Program-made: the position numbers and the translations under genes
Part shown: positions 19,355 through 27,681 of the stretch, piece after piece
Layout of the letters: each line of letters opens with the position of its first letter
Position numbering within the stretch: position 1 is the first letter of the stretch
The notes under the pieces: generated by a model
What the model was told of the DNA's origin: nothing
Databases searched by the model: none
What the model saw: only the letters and a program-made list of their open reading frames with translations
Assembly: GCA_016787065.1 (NCBI GenBank)
Contig: JAEUVD010000002.1
Coordinates: forward strand, 248,001-312,000
Reading direction: 5' to 3'
Source of the DNA: Chitinophagaceae bacterium
Lineage (GTDB): Bacteria > Bacteroidota > Bacteroidia > Chitinophagales > Chitinophagaceae
DNA: 64,000 nt

Positions 19355-20356
19355 GAAGGCAAAGTATTGATGTCTGATGCCAATGGTTTAGCAAGTTGGC
19401 AATCAACATCTTCATTACCAGGTTTTCTTTCAAATGGTACATCAATAGGTAATATACCTTACTGGAATGGAACATCCTGGATAACCAACTCAAGTAATTT
19501 ATTTAATAATGGAAGTAATATTGGTATTGGTACCACAGGGCCTTATCGCGCCTTAGATGTACGAGGTGATATTGCACAAGGCATGTGGTTAGATAATATT
19601 CCAAATAGAAGAATAGGTGTTATGAATAATAGTTTGCAAGTAGCCGGAATGGAAATTGAAAACACCACACTCGGAGGCAACTATAGTCAGAAATTACATT
19701 TACTCACCCATCACATTGGCGCATCAACAGACAGAAGGCTTACCATTGATGAAGATGGGAATGTAGGAATAGGAATACAAAATCCAAGCAATAAACTATC
19801 TGTTCAAGGTGATGCTGCTATTACAGGATTTGTTTCTTCGAATGCACTATCAACAGGCAATATTGTTGTAACCCCGGGAGGTTCCACTACTACAACCTAT
19901 TTGAATAGTAAAGCTATAAACACTATCAATTTAACAGCCACTACTATTGCTACATTACCGACAGGATCTATCACAACGAATACAATCGTTAGTCCAAACA
20001 TTTCGTCCTCAAAATTTAAAGTTTCAGAAATATGGAATAATGCACAAGGTGTTCCTGCAACTTCAAGTTTCACCTGTGGTGGGGGTACTTTGATGTTGAA
20101 TATTTCGGCCATGGCTTATCAAATAACCGGTATTCCATCAACACTTACTATTCAAGTTTTAATTGATGGATTGTTTGTTACGAATTTAAAAGGTTTTGCT
20201 TCACAGAACTCCAGTCAAATTCCATTGTCATCCAATTTCAAAGTAATAACAGGTTTAAGCGCAGGCACACATACCATTCAATTGGTAACTGTAGCTCCAA
20301 CCCTTATGGACAGCAATTCCTATACGAGTGCTTCCATTTTAGAATTACCCTTTTAA
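19322..20356 (+). pseudogene. 5'-truncated gene: C-terminal part of a surface/tail-fibre-like protein
   Basis: The open frame has only a GTG inside REP copy C as a possible start, and its first ten codons are translated REP sequence. Natural protein sequence begins near GKVLMSDANGLASW, a phrase that in Bacteroidota surface proteins normally follows a long N-terminal part. Fibre-like segments with NIGIGTTGP and NVGIGIQNPSNKLSVQGDA (structural motifs of phage-tail-like or adhesin proteins) and a globular C-terminal domain of about 110 residues follow. No signal peptide remains. The missing 5' part is not found on the other side of the RAYT unit. It is probably a 3' fragment left by a REP/RAYT-associated rearrangement. 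A functional shortened protein is less likely. Confidence 0.55.
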
Positions 20357-20539
20357 CTAGATAGCAGAAAAACAGTGTTCGTTTCGTATGCCTTCTTCTT
20401 TTGAATGTCATTCTCGAATTTGGAATGAGGGTAACCTCTCCACCAACGCCGTTAATGCACGCCTGCGGCGAGTGCAAGTTCAAATAACCCTTCCTGTTTA
20501 GTCTGATCCAAAATCTGAAACATCTAGTTTAACCACCGC

Positions 20540-20606
20540 AAACACCTCCCTTATATGACTGTAAGGAGATTCAACGTTTCGAGTATTAAAAACAACAATA
20601 AATCAT
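20540..20606 (-). repeat. Degenerate half REP-like element, copy D
   Basis: AACACCTCCC at the start, then TGACTGTAAGGAGATTCAACG, aligns with the right half of copy B. The similarity continues into its outside flank (AACAACAATAAA in D, ACAACAATAAAC after B). It is an eroded copy that has lost the left arm. Confidence 0.6.
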
Positions 20607-20610
20607 GACC

Positions 20611-20678
20611 GTCCTCGCGGAGTCTCCCGCTACATGTAATACCTCCCCTGTGCGACTGCAAGAGGGCTCAGGGAGGAC
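20611..20678 (-). repeat. REP-like palindromic element, copy E
   Basis: GTCCTCGCGGAGTCTCCC at the left and GGGCTCAGGGAGGAC at the right form an imperfect 68-bp palindrome. The minus strand carries GTAGCGGGAGACTCCGCG. It is directly adjacent to the eroded copy D, so the two form a tandem pair. Confidence 0.8.
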
Positions 20679-20688
20679 GAAAAATCGC

Positions 20689-20745
20689 TGCGCCTTTGCG
20701 TGCAATCTCCGCGCCTTCGCGTGAAACTCCGCGTGCAACCCATCT
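20689..20745. repeat. Short GC-rich direct repeats
   Basis: GCGCCTTTGCGTG and GCGCCTTCGCGTG, with a third partial copy (CTCCGCGTG), follow one another between REP copy E and the YceI-like gene. The spacing is about 20 bp. The role is unknown. Confidence 0.45.
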
Positions 20746-20787
20746 TGAAAACCTTCCTATTCGAAATTGTTATACATTTACCCTCCT

Positions 20788-21342
20788 ATGAAAAAAGTAC
20801 TCTTCCTCTGCCTTTCAATGTTATTTGCTTTCAGCATGTACGCCCAAATATATACGAGTAAAGAAGGCAGCACTCAGATCAGCTTCTTTTCTGAAGCTCC
20901 TTTAGAGAATATTGAAGCCTTGAACAAATCGGCTATTATTGTGTTCAAATCCACTGGTGAAATACAAGTGAGCATAACGATGTTCAATTTTAAATTCAAG
21001 AATGCCTTGATGGAAGAACACTTCAATGGAAATTATATCGAATCAGAAAATTACCCTAAATGTATTTTCAAAGGAAAATTTACCGATGGTCTCGACCTCA
21101 GTAAAGATGGCACCACTCAAGTTACATGCAGTGGTAAACTCGAATTACATGGTGTAACCAAGGATGTAACGATGTTTGGTACGATTACAAAAACAGGCAA
21201 TGAATTAAAATTGAATACGGTATTTATGATTCGAGTAGCCGATTATAATATCAAGGTACCCTCGATGTATGTAAAGAATATTGCGGAAGAAGTGAAAGTA
21301 ACTTTTGAAACCGTGCTTGTTCCCTACGTTAAAAACAAATAG
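20788..21342 (+). CDS. YceI-like family exported protein
   Basis: A 184-residue protein with a clear signal peptide (MKKVLFLCLSMLFAFSMYAQ), so it is periplasmic or outer-membrane associated. The body is a single YceI-type lipocalin-like beta barrel, recognisable from FNFKFKNALMEEHFNGNYIESENYPKC, then FKGKFTDGLDL and GKLELHGVTKDVTMFG. YceI proteins bind isoprenoid-like lipids in characterised cases; the ligand here is unknown. The start at 20788 is chosen because the upstream seven codons would precede the signal peptide. A near-consensus -7 element, TACATTTA, ends seven bases upstream of this ATG. It is flanked by REP-like elements and is not part of an evident operon. Confidence 0.85.
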   Translation: MKKVLFLCLSMLFAFSMYAQIYTSKEGSTQISFFSEAPLENIEALNKSAIIVFKSTGEIQVSITMFNFKFKNALMEEHFNGNYIESENYPKCIFKGKFTDGLDLSKDGTTQVTCSGKLELHGVTKDVTMFGTITKTGNELKLNTVFMIRVADYNIKVPSMYVKNIAEEVKVTFETVLVPYVKNK

Positions 21343-21428
21343 AACAGAACTCCATTCGCATTTTAGAATTATTGTTCGTTATTCATTGTTCATTGTTCAC
21401 TGTTCATTGATTATGAAAGGTATGTTTT

Positions 21429-21486
21429 GTCTCTCGCTACTTGCAATATCTACCCCGCGTAGCTGCAAGAGGACTTAGGGAGAACG
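21429..21486 (-). repeat. REP-like element, copy F (diverged)
   Basis: TCTCTCGCTACTTGCAATATCTACC at the start and GCTGCAAGAGGACTTAGGGAGAACGA at the end align with copy E at most positions. The minus strand keeps GTAG before the arm. It is preceded at 21371-21410 by a degenerate tandem of TTCATTG units. Confidence 0.65.
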
Positions 21487-21606
21487 AAAGAAATTTCTAG
21501 GTGGGGATTGCCTATTTCAATTATTATCTTCATTGCCTTTACGACAAGGTTCTTTTAACAACGCAATGACCCTTCAAGGAGGGAATTTGCACCAAGGGTT
21601 AAGTTT

Positions 21607-22503
21607 TTATTTGATTAATTCTACAAAATAATTTCGATGCCTCTCCAAGTAATCAAAATTGGCATCGCGTAAGTGGTTTATTTTTTCGTTGCCACTTACT
21701 CCTACTTTTCGATATGCTTCTCGCGCTATTGCATCTGATAAAATAATTTTTCCTGAGTTCTCAAACGTAATAAAGTGTTTATCAAAAAGAGCATCATAAG
21801 TTGGTGAGAGTAATATTCCGTTATGAACATCGAGCTTTTCCTCATTGGTTGATTCTGCCCATGGAACAATATGAGAGGCAATTAGAATATTAAGATTATC
21901 AAAACCGGTAACGGCACATTTATATTCCCATCGATGAATAATTCGTTTACGATATGCACCTTGTCCTACTCGTGAAGTTACTAGTCCTTTACGCTCGGTT
22001 TCGTTCGGAAGTTTAATGCCATAGGCTTGTTCAGATTCGGTAGCCATGGTACTTGATTGAAACATGGCGGGTTGTATAGGAACGTAAGCACCTACCTTTT
22101 TAAAGAAAAATTTTAACCCTACGCGTGTTGCTCCACTAGTATCATTGGTTTCAAAATAATCCACATCAAAGAATTCTACTTCGCAGATAAACTTTACAAA
22201 ACCTTTACTGAAACTTTCAAAAAGAAAAACTCGTTTCCCATTTTGTAGATGATCACGCAGGGCTAAATTTCCTTTTGTAAACCGCATATCGCCTGCCTGA
22301 CCCTCGCCCGTATAAGTAAAAATATTCTCATTATCCCAACCATCCTTATAACCGTGTTGGTGACCTGATTTTCCCGTGAAAATAAAGATGTATGGAAACG
22401 CTCGTGAAGGACTAATACCACTCTGCCAGTTACCGCCATAATGTGCATGTATATCTGCTCTGCGATTATAAATATGATTTGGTATGAAGGGGAGTTGGTT
22501 CAA
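21607..22503 (-). CDS. SRA-like / HNH endonuclease, likely modification-dependent nuclease
   Basis: A 298-residue protein with two parts. The N-terminal part (about 10-150) resembles the SRA/YDG modified-base-binding fold, with RRADIHAHYGGNWQSGI, FIFTGKSG, GYKDGWD and FTYTGEGQAGDM. The C-terminal part (about 190-255) is an HNH nuclease with CAVTGFD, LIASHIVPWA and HNGILLSPTYDALFD. SRA-HNH proteins of this architecture act as type IV, modified-cytosine-dependent restriction enzymes in characterised cases; that role is inferred here. The first codon is TTG, immediately after the hsdR TAA and in the same frame. No ATG precedes the conserved domain. It is the last gene of the restriction operon. 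Translation must use TTG, be coupled to hsdR termination, or arise by stop readthrough. Confidence 0.85.
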   Translation of the reverse strand: MNQLPFIPNHIYNRRADIHAHYGGNWQSGISPSRAFPYIFIFTGKSGHQHGYKDGWDNENIFTYTGEGQAGDMRFTKGNLALRDHLQNGKRVFLFESFSKGFVKFICEVEFFDVDYFETNDTSGATRVGLKFFFKKVGAYVPIQPAMFQSSTMATESEQAYGIKLPNETERKGLVTSRVGQGAYRKRIIHRWEYKCAVTGFDNLNILIASHIVPWAESTNEEKLDVHNGILLSPTYDALFDKHFITFENSGKIILSDAIAREAYRKVGVSGNEKINHLRDANFDYLERHRNYFVELIK

Positions 22504-25482
22504 TTAATAGTATTCCTTAATATAATCATATGCTCTATTAAACAAATCTTCGTCTTTGATTTGATATTTTGTCCAAAGTACTTTCCGTAATTCCCGTTTC
22601 ACTTCCCTTTCTCCAACTGTTGAGTTTTGCCAGCCGTCAAAGCGAACCACTCGAACAATTTCATCAATATCGTTAACGATGCGTTCTACGATTGCTGGTG
22701 TTGTTTCGGTTTTTAATTCAAGAAACAATTCAGTCAAAGCCGCTTTTGCATTTTTTTGTTCTGCCTTGGGTTCAGTTACTTTTTCTGCTTGTAGCGTTTC
22801 TTTTGCTAACTGACAAAGTTCTTTTATAAATTCAATGGAGTTTATCAAACCTTTCTCTGCTTTGTCACGGATGGCTTCAAGTCTTTCGCTTAGTCTTTTA
22901 AAGGTCGTATTATTAGCATGTTTATTTAAACGACTTATAAGAATTTTCAAAACCCTCTCCGCTTGTTTTGGGTCCTTCTTATTCATTAAATCATCAATTA
23001 CATCTGCGTCCAAAATCATTTCCTCCATATCGTGATTGATACTCGAAACATGAATGTGCTCATGTATAAGTGCTGTTGTTTGCGCTCCCAATGCATGCCA
23101 TAAAAGTCTGCCATTATCATCTGACGATGGTTTTACCGAAGTATAAACTTGTGATAACCATTTATAATCTTTCTCAAATTGATTTAAAATTGAGTCGGGT
23201 GAAAGAGCTTCCCATAGTTTAGTTAAGCTACTGAAATCTTTTGCAAAAGCATCTCTCTTTTCATTTGTGTTGATGCAGTCTTGTGCTTTTAAAAGTCCTT
23301 CAAAACCTGAAACTGTTCTATCTACACCCGCAAAATGCATTAAACATTTCTCTATCCATTCAGGCAATTTGTCTTTCAACTCTTGCAAATTGGTAATCAC
23401 TAATTTTACACTTTCTTCGTCGAATGCTAGAGCTTTTGCGGTGTCGTCGAATACTCCAAAATAATCGACAATTCTGCCGAAAGTTTTATTTGGAAATAGT
23501 CGGTTCGTTCTACAGATTGCTTGCAATAAGGTGTGATCCTTTAACGACTTATCCAAATACATAGTTTGCAAAATAGGTGCATCAAACCCTGTTAATAGTT
23601 TTGCAGTTACAATGAGAAATTTCAAAGGGCTGTCTGCATCGTTGAATTTTTCCACTATCTTTTCTTGTTTGTCTTTGTCTAAAGCCCACTTTTCTTTAAA
23701 TTCAATTGTGTCACTGGCCTTAGAACTAATAACAACTTCACTTGCCTCAGAATTAATTAAAAGATCTAATGCCTCTTTGTATTGAACACAAGCCATCCGA
23801 TCAGGTGTCACTATCATTGCTTTTAATCCTTCGGGTTCAACATGCGCTTTAAAATGCTCAACGATGTCGGCAACAATTGTATTTACCCGTTCTGGTGATT
23901 TTAAAAAAACCGCCATGTTTGCTGCCTTCTGACTTAGTTTGTTCCTATCTTCTTCACTCAGGTCGTTTGCCATTTCTTTAAAAGCAATATCCAAACTTTC
24001 TTTGTCAATGTGATAATTAGGTAATCGTGGTTCGAAGTGCAAAGGCAAGGTAGCATTATCTCTTATACTATCTTGGAAGGTATATCGACTCATATAACCC
24101 TCCGAATCTTCTTCTGCACCGAAAGCCCAAAAAGTGTTTTTATCTGCTTTATTTATAGGTGTTCCTGTTAAACCAAAAAGAAAAGCATTCGGTAAAGCAT
24201 TTCTCATTTTGCGACCAAGATCACCCTCCTGTGTTCTGTGAGCTTCATCCACCATCACAATAATATTGTCGCGAACATTCATATCAGGATATGCCTCTTT
24301 GAATTTGTGCACCATTGTTATGATGATCTTCCGTGTGTCTTGTTCCAATAGCGTGTGTAATTCTTTAATGCTATCGGTGGTAATCATATTGGGTACCTCA
24401 GCTGTATTGAAAGTGGCTGTAATTTGTGTATCCAAATCAACTCTGTCTACCACTATCATTACAGTAGGGTTATGAAGGTCTTGTTGCTTTCTTAATTTTT
24501 GAGCAGCAAACAACATCAACAAGGATTTACCTGAACCTTGAAAATGCCAAATCAACCCTTTTTTTATTTTGCCTTCTCTTACTCGTTCTACAATGGCGTT
24601 GGCTCCTTCGTATTGTTGATAGCGGCAAACCACTTTTATTTTTTTCTTCTTGCTGCTAGTGGCATAAACCGTGTAATACTGTAAAATATCTAACAAGGTT
24701 GAAGGCTTGAGCAGATGGGTTAGTTGTTTGGCGACATCATTCAAACGAATGAAATGACTGAGCTCGTCCTTCTCTTCTTCAATTCTCCAGGGAGCCCAAA
24801 ATTCTAAAGGAGTTCTTACGCCACCAATGAATAATTCCTTTCCTTCTGTTGCAAATGAAAACACATTGGGAACAAACAATTGCGGAATCGAATTTTCATA
24901 CACTACATGAATATCGTGTGCGCCATCAAACCAAGTAACGGCCGGTCGCACTGGAGTTTTGGCTTCTCCAACAACCAGTGGAATTCCATTCACGAACATA
25001 ACAACATCAGGAATTTTAGTTTCCCTTGCTCGAAGTTTGAATTGATTCGTAAGTAAAAAACTATTGTTCTTCAATACCTCATAATCCATCAAACGAATGG
25101 CAATATGCTTGTTGTTTTCACCAAGAGGAAGTGTTACTTCGTTGCGAAGCCATTTGGCAAATTCTTCATTTGCTCTTACCAAGCCAACATTGTTTACTGT
25201 AATGAGAATGGCTCTAAGTTTATGAATAACTTCTTCTGCCTTATCTGGATTGGCATCAATATCAGGATTGAGGCGACAAAGTGCTTCCTTCAATTCTTTT
25301 TCTAAAAGTACCTCTGTAATATCTCGTTGTAATAATTCGGGTTGAATGTATTTCCACTTTACTCCTCCTTCATACTCAACCGCATCTTCTTTAACTTCAT
25401 TGCCTTTTATAGCATTTAAGTTAACTCCTGTAAGTTGGTGAATGATGAAGTGTTCGACGGTATTTTGTTCGTTGAATGACAT
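22504..25482 (-). CDS. hsdR: Type I restriction enzyme, R (translocase/nuclease) subunit
   Basis: This is the motor and nuclease subunit of a type I restriction-modification complex. The PD-(D/E)XK nuclease core is visible as IPDVVMFVNGIPLVVGEAKTP (about residues 150-172). The SF2 helicase has Walker A HFQGSGKS (about 312-319), the DEAH box VDEAHRTQEGD (about 408-418), motif III FGLTGTP, and motif VI in AICRTNRLFPNKTFGRIVDYFG. Its 992 residues are normal for HsdR. The ATG at 25482 is three bases after the stop of the preceding small gene, so they are translationally linked. It cleaves DNA with unmethylated target sites together with HsdM and HsdS. A single TAA separates it from the SRA-HNH frame. 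Confidence 0.96.
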   Translation of the reverse strand: MSFNEQNTVEHFIIHQLTGVNLNAIKGNEVKEDAVEYEGGVKWKYIQPELLQRDITEVLLEKELKEALCRLNPDIDANPDKAEEVIHKLRAILITVNNVGLVRANEEFAKWLRNEVTLPLGENNKHIAIRLMDYEVLKNNSFLLTNQFKLRARETKIPDVVMFVNGIPLVVGEAKTPVRPAVTWFDGAHDIHVVYENSIPQLFVPNVFSFATEGKELFIGGVRTPLEFWAPWRIEEEKDELSHFIRLNDVAKQLTHLLKPSTLLDILQYYTVYATSSKKKKIKVVCRYQQYEGANAIVERVREGKIKKGLIWHFQGSGKSLLMLFAAQKLRKQQDLHNPTVMIVVDRVDLDTQITATFNTAEVPNMITTDSIKELHTLLEQDTRKIIITMVHKFKEAYPDMNVRDNIIVMVDEAHRTQEGDLGRKMRNALPNAFLFGLTGTPINKADKNTFWAFGAEEDSEGYMSRYTFQDSIRDNATLPLHFEPRLPNYHIDKESLDIAFKEMANDLSEEDRNKLSQKAANMAVFLKSPERVNTIVADIVEHFKAHVEPEGLKAMIVTPDRMACVQYKEALDLLINSEASEVVISSKASDTIEFKEKWALDKDKQEKIVEKFNDADSPLKFLIVTAKLLTGFDAPILQTMYLDKSLKDHTLLQAICRTNRLFPNKTFGRIVDYFGVFDDTAKALAFDEESVKLVITNLQELKDKLPEWIEKCLMHFAGVDRTVSGFEGLLKAQDCINTNEKRDAFAKDFSSLTKLWEALSPDSILNQFEKDYKWLSQVYTSVKPSSDDNGRLLWHALGAQTTALIHEHIHVSSINHDMEEMILDADVIDDLMNKKDPKQAERVLKILISRLNKHANNTTFKRLSERLEAIRDKAEKGLINSIEFIKELCQLAKETLQAEKVTEPKAEQKNAKAALTELFLELKTETTPAIVERIVNDIDEIVRVVRFDGWQNSTVGEREVKRELRKVLWTKYQIKDEDLFNRAYDYIKEYY

Positions 25483-25485
25483 CGA

Positions 25486-25962
25486 TTATTCTATTTTTAT
25501 AACATCACTTACCCTCAATACAAATCCAGTTTCATCTTCAAATTGTTGACTAAAAAATTTCCCCCCTGCTTTAAAATTAGGTCTTTGTTTGTTTGCGATA
25601 TGGCCGTAACGTCTTCTATATTTGGAAATATCAGCATCTCTTTTGAAAAGCGCTATTGTATTTATGAGTTGATCCCTGGCTTTACCTGCCCATCTTCCTC
25701 CATCACGGTCTTTTAATTCGATAAATGTGATAACGTCATCATAAGTAATCATAGATTCACATCTTTCTCCTTCCGACCATGGAATTTCTATACAGAGATC
25801 AATTGCGGTATGTAAAATTTGTTTGCCATTTGGGTTATCTACCCATACATGCCAATCATCTGAATTAATAAATGAAATCGAGGCTGGTGGAACATCGTAA
25901 ATGCCAAAAATTGTTTCCTTTGTAGTACTGTGGCAAGCAGCCTGAAAAAAATCTATCGCCAT
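25486..25962 (-). CDS. Small PD-(D/E)XK-like protein partnered with the ATPase
   Basis: A 158-residue protein that I do not recognise as a named family. A nuclease-like core can be read: Asp75/Asp76 in TYDD, then ITFIELKDRD with Glu82 and Lys84, and a following helix with Gln98 (GKARDQLINT). This spacing fits the PD-(D/E)XK fold. There is no signal peptide or membrane segment. Its start codon overlaps the end of the ATPase gene by 10 bases, so the two are very probably made together, and hsdR starts three bases after its stop. An ATPase plus small nuclease pair suggests an effector module. A structural rather than catalytic role in the complex is possible. Confidence 0.6.
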   Translation of the reverse strand: MAIDFFQAACHSTTKETIFGIYDVPPASISFINSDDWHVWVDNPNGKQILHTAIDLCIEIPWSEGERCESMITYDDVITFIELKDRDGGRWAGKARDQLINTIALFKRDADISKYRRRYGHIANKQRPNFKAGGKFFSQQFEDETGFVLRVSDVIKIE

Positions 25963-27185
25963 CCTTTTTCTAATTCTTGTAGTTGAGCAAATAGTTCATT
26001 CGAATCTTCTAAACCACTATTCAAATAGTTGTCATCCGAAGGAAGTCCTTTGTAATCTTCTAACTTTTTTATTGTTCCATCCATTTCATTCAACTCATAA
26101 ATGACTAATTCATCAGCCTTAACGGTTGAATGAAGTGGAACAATTTTGGCCAACTTATTCATTGAGTCATCCGAATTCAATAGTTGTTTAACTGCTTCTG
26201 CCTTTACCATTAAGGTTAAGTAATTAATCAAATAAGGACTATGAGTAGTCATGATTAATTTGTTCCCTTTGTTCATGTTATTAAACTCTATCAAACTATT
26301 CAACATTTTTTGTTGAGAAGTTGGAAAGAGATTTTGCTCAGGCTCCTCAACAATATTTATGAAAGCTTTGCTTATGTATTTTGATTTAACCTTTTCAACT
26401 TCTATAATCTTTTCAGCATCGGATAAATTCGTGTACAACATTATTTCCGCAATTTGTCTGTTTACCCTTAGTTTTTGGTTTACACTAACCATGTCAGCAT
26501 TTAATTCATTGTCAACTTTTGAAATTAGATCAGACAAATTTTTCGATACAAGAAACAGGGGAACAAATGACTGAAAACCGCTAGATGCTGCTAACATATT
26601 AATGTTGTAGTTATTAGTATAAATCATTCCTAACTCCTTACCTGGATCATATTTATAGCTTACATTGTTTATTGGCAGTTGGATACCCATCGCCCCTATA
26701 AACTCTTGTGCTTTTCTTAGCTCCTCTGCAAATTCAAATAAAGGTTCAGGTAAACCCCTTACTCCATTGGCATCTTTAATTACGCTTAGAAAATTACGTT
26801 CTGCCGGAACATACATTATTTTTGGAACAATATAATTTACATTCTCGTCCCTTTTAATAATTGGCCATTGATTTTTAATAGCGTCATAAATTATGGTATA
26901 TCTATCGCCGACATACTCTATACAAGTGTTATCATAAAAATAATCTTCCAAATTTTGATACTCAAATTTGGAAGTAAAATCATGAAATGAGAAATTCGAA
27001 TCTAACTCTCTCCTATTTAATGCTTTTTCAACCCACATTAATGTTGAAATCACTTTAGCAACTGTACTCTTACCGCTCCCCTGATTACCGATAAAAACAG
27101 TAACTTTCTTCACGTCCATCCATCCATCATTTTCAAGATAGCCTTCCTTAATTGGACCAAAATTCTTTATTCTTATTTTGCTCAT
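25953..27185 (-). CDS. ABC/AAA-type ATPase embedded in the type I restriction operon
   Basis: A 410-residue ATPase of the SMC/ABC-like AAA_15/AAA_21 group. The N-terminus IRIKNFGPIKEGYLE is typical. Walker A is IGNQGSGKST (about 32-41), a signature-like ASSGFQSF lies at about 200-207, Walker B is INIVEEPEQNLFP (about 276-288), and the H-loop is TTHSPYLI (about 313-320). No TOPRIM or nuclease domain is fused. Such ATPases act as sensors in several two-gene defence systems (Septu, PARIS, OLD-like), and R-linked ORFs of this type (RloA) occur between hsd genes in Campylobacter. Here the partner is the overlapping 158-residue protein, which is not an HNH PtuB or a TOPRIM AriB by eye. Role as a phage sensor is inference. 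Confidence 0.8.
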   Translation of the reverse strand: MSKIRIKNFGPIKEGYLENDGWMDVKKVTVFIGNQGSGKSTVAKVISTLMWVEKALNRRELDSNFSFHDFTSKFEYQNLEDYFYDNTCIEYVGDRYTIIYDAIKNQWPIIKRDENVNYIVPKIMYVPAERNFLSVIKDANGVRGLPEPLFEFAEELRKAQEFIGAMGIQLPINNVSYKYDPGKELGMIYTNNYNINMLAASSGFQSFVPLFLVSKNLSDLISKVDNELNADMVSVNQKLRVNRQIAEIMLYTNLSDAEKIIEVEKVKSKYISKAFINIVEEPEQNLFPTSQQKMLNSLIEFNNMNKGNKLIMTTHSPYLINYLTLMVKAEAVKQLLNSDDSMNKLAKIVPLHSTVKADELVIYELNEMDGTIKKLEDYKGLPSDDNYLNSGLEDSNELFAQLQELEKGWR

Positions 27186-27207
27186 TTATTTAGTATTGAA
27201 ATTTGAA

Positions 27208-27663
27208 CTAATTATTTTCCAAATAGAATTCAAGCGAAGCAAATGTATTTAAATACTCGTGATAGTTATCTCTGATATATTTATGAGATAAGTATATGGT
27301 TTTTTCGTTTTTTGATTTTTTAAATTCTCCTTCTTTATTTAATACTTCAGAAGGAATTAAATAGAATTTTGCCGGTGCCACGACATCAGAAATTTTACCT
27401 TCAAATCCTACCAAAGCATAAAACATATTGGGCAAGGATGGCAAAATCCCTTTATTACCAATTAACCAATCATCATTCTTATTGACACCCTTCACTTCCA
27501 ATACACAAATAGCTCCTTTTTTTGTTTTGATTATAATATCTACTCCTTTTTTATTACCAAGTGATAAATAGGCATCCTTTCCCGCCCTAGATAGCAAACT
27601 CATCATCAGGTATTCTGATGCGAGGTTTGTATTGTAATTTGTATCTCCGCTTTTCTTTGCCAT
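27208..27663 (-). CDS. Small PD-(D/E)XK nuclease-like protein between hsdS and the ATPase
   Basis: A 151-residue soluble protein without a family name that I can assign. The first half carries the pattern of PD-(D/E)XK nucleases: a helix with Glu17 (LASEYLMMSLL), then Asp42 in GVDIIIKTKKG and Glu56-Val-Lys58 in CVLEVKGV. That is the arrangement seen in many restriction-endonuclease-fold proteins. It starts 18 bases after the hsdS stop and ends 22 bases before the ATPase start, inside the same operon. It may be a nuclease effector, or a component that modifies the ATPase pair. Whether it belongs to the ATPase module or is independent cannot be read. Confidence 0.6.
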   Translation of the reverse strand: MAKKSGDTNYNTNLASEYLMMSLLSRAGKDAYLSLGNKKGVDIIIKTKKGAICVLEVKGVNKNDDWLIGNKGILPSLPNMFYALVGFEGKISDVVAPAKFYLIPSEVLNKEGEFKKSKNEKTIYLSHKYIRDNYHEYLNTFASLEFYLENN

Positions 27664-27681
27664 AATAATTTGTATTATTTT

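Noticed and set aside
25486..27185. Classical Septu or PARIS system
   Set aside because: The ATPase fits, but the partner has neither the HNH motif of PtuB nor the TOPRIM residues of AriB by eye, so I did not assign either name.
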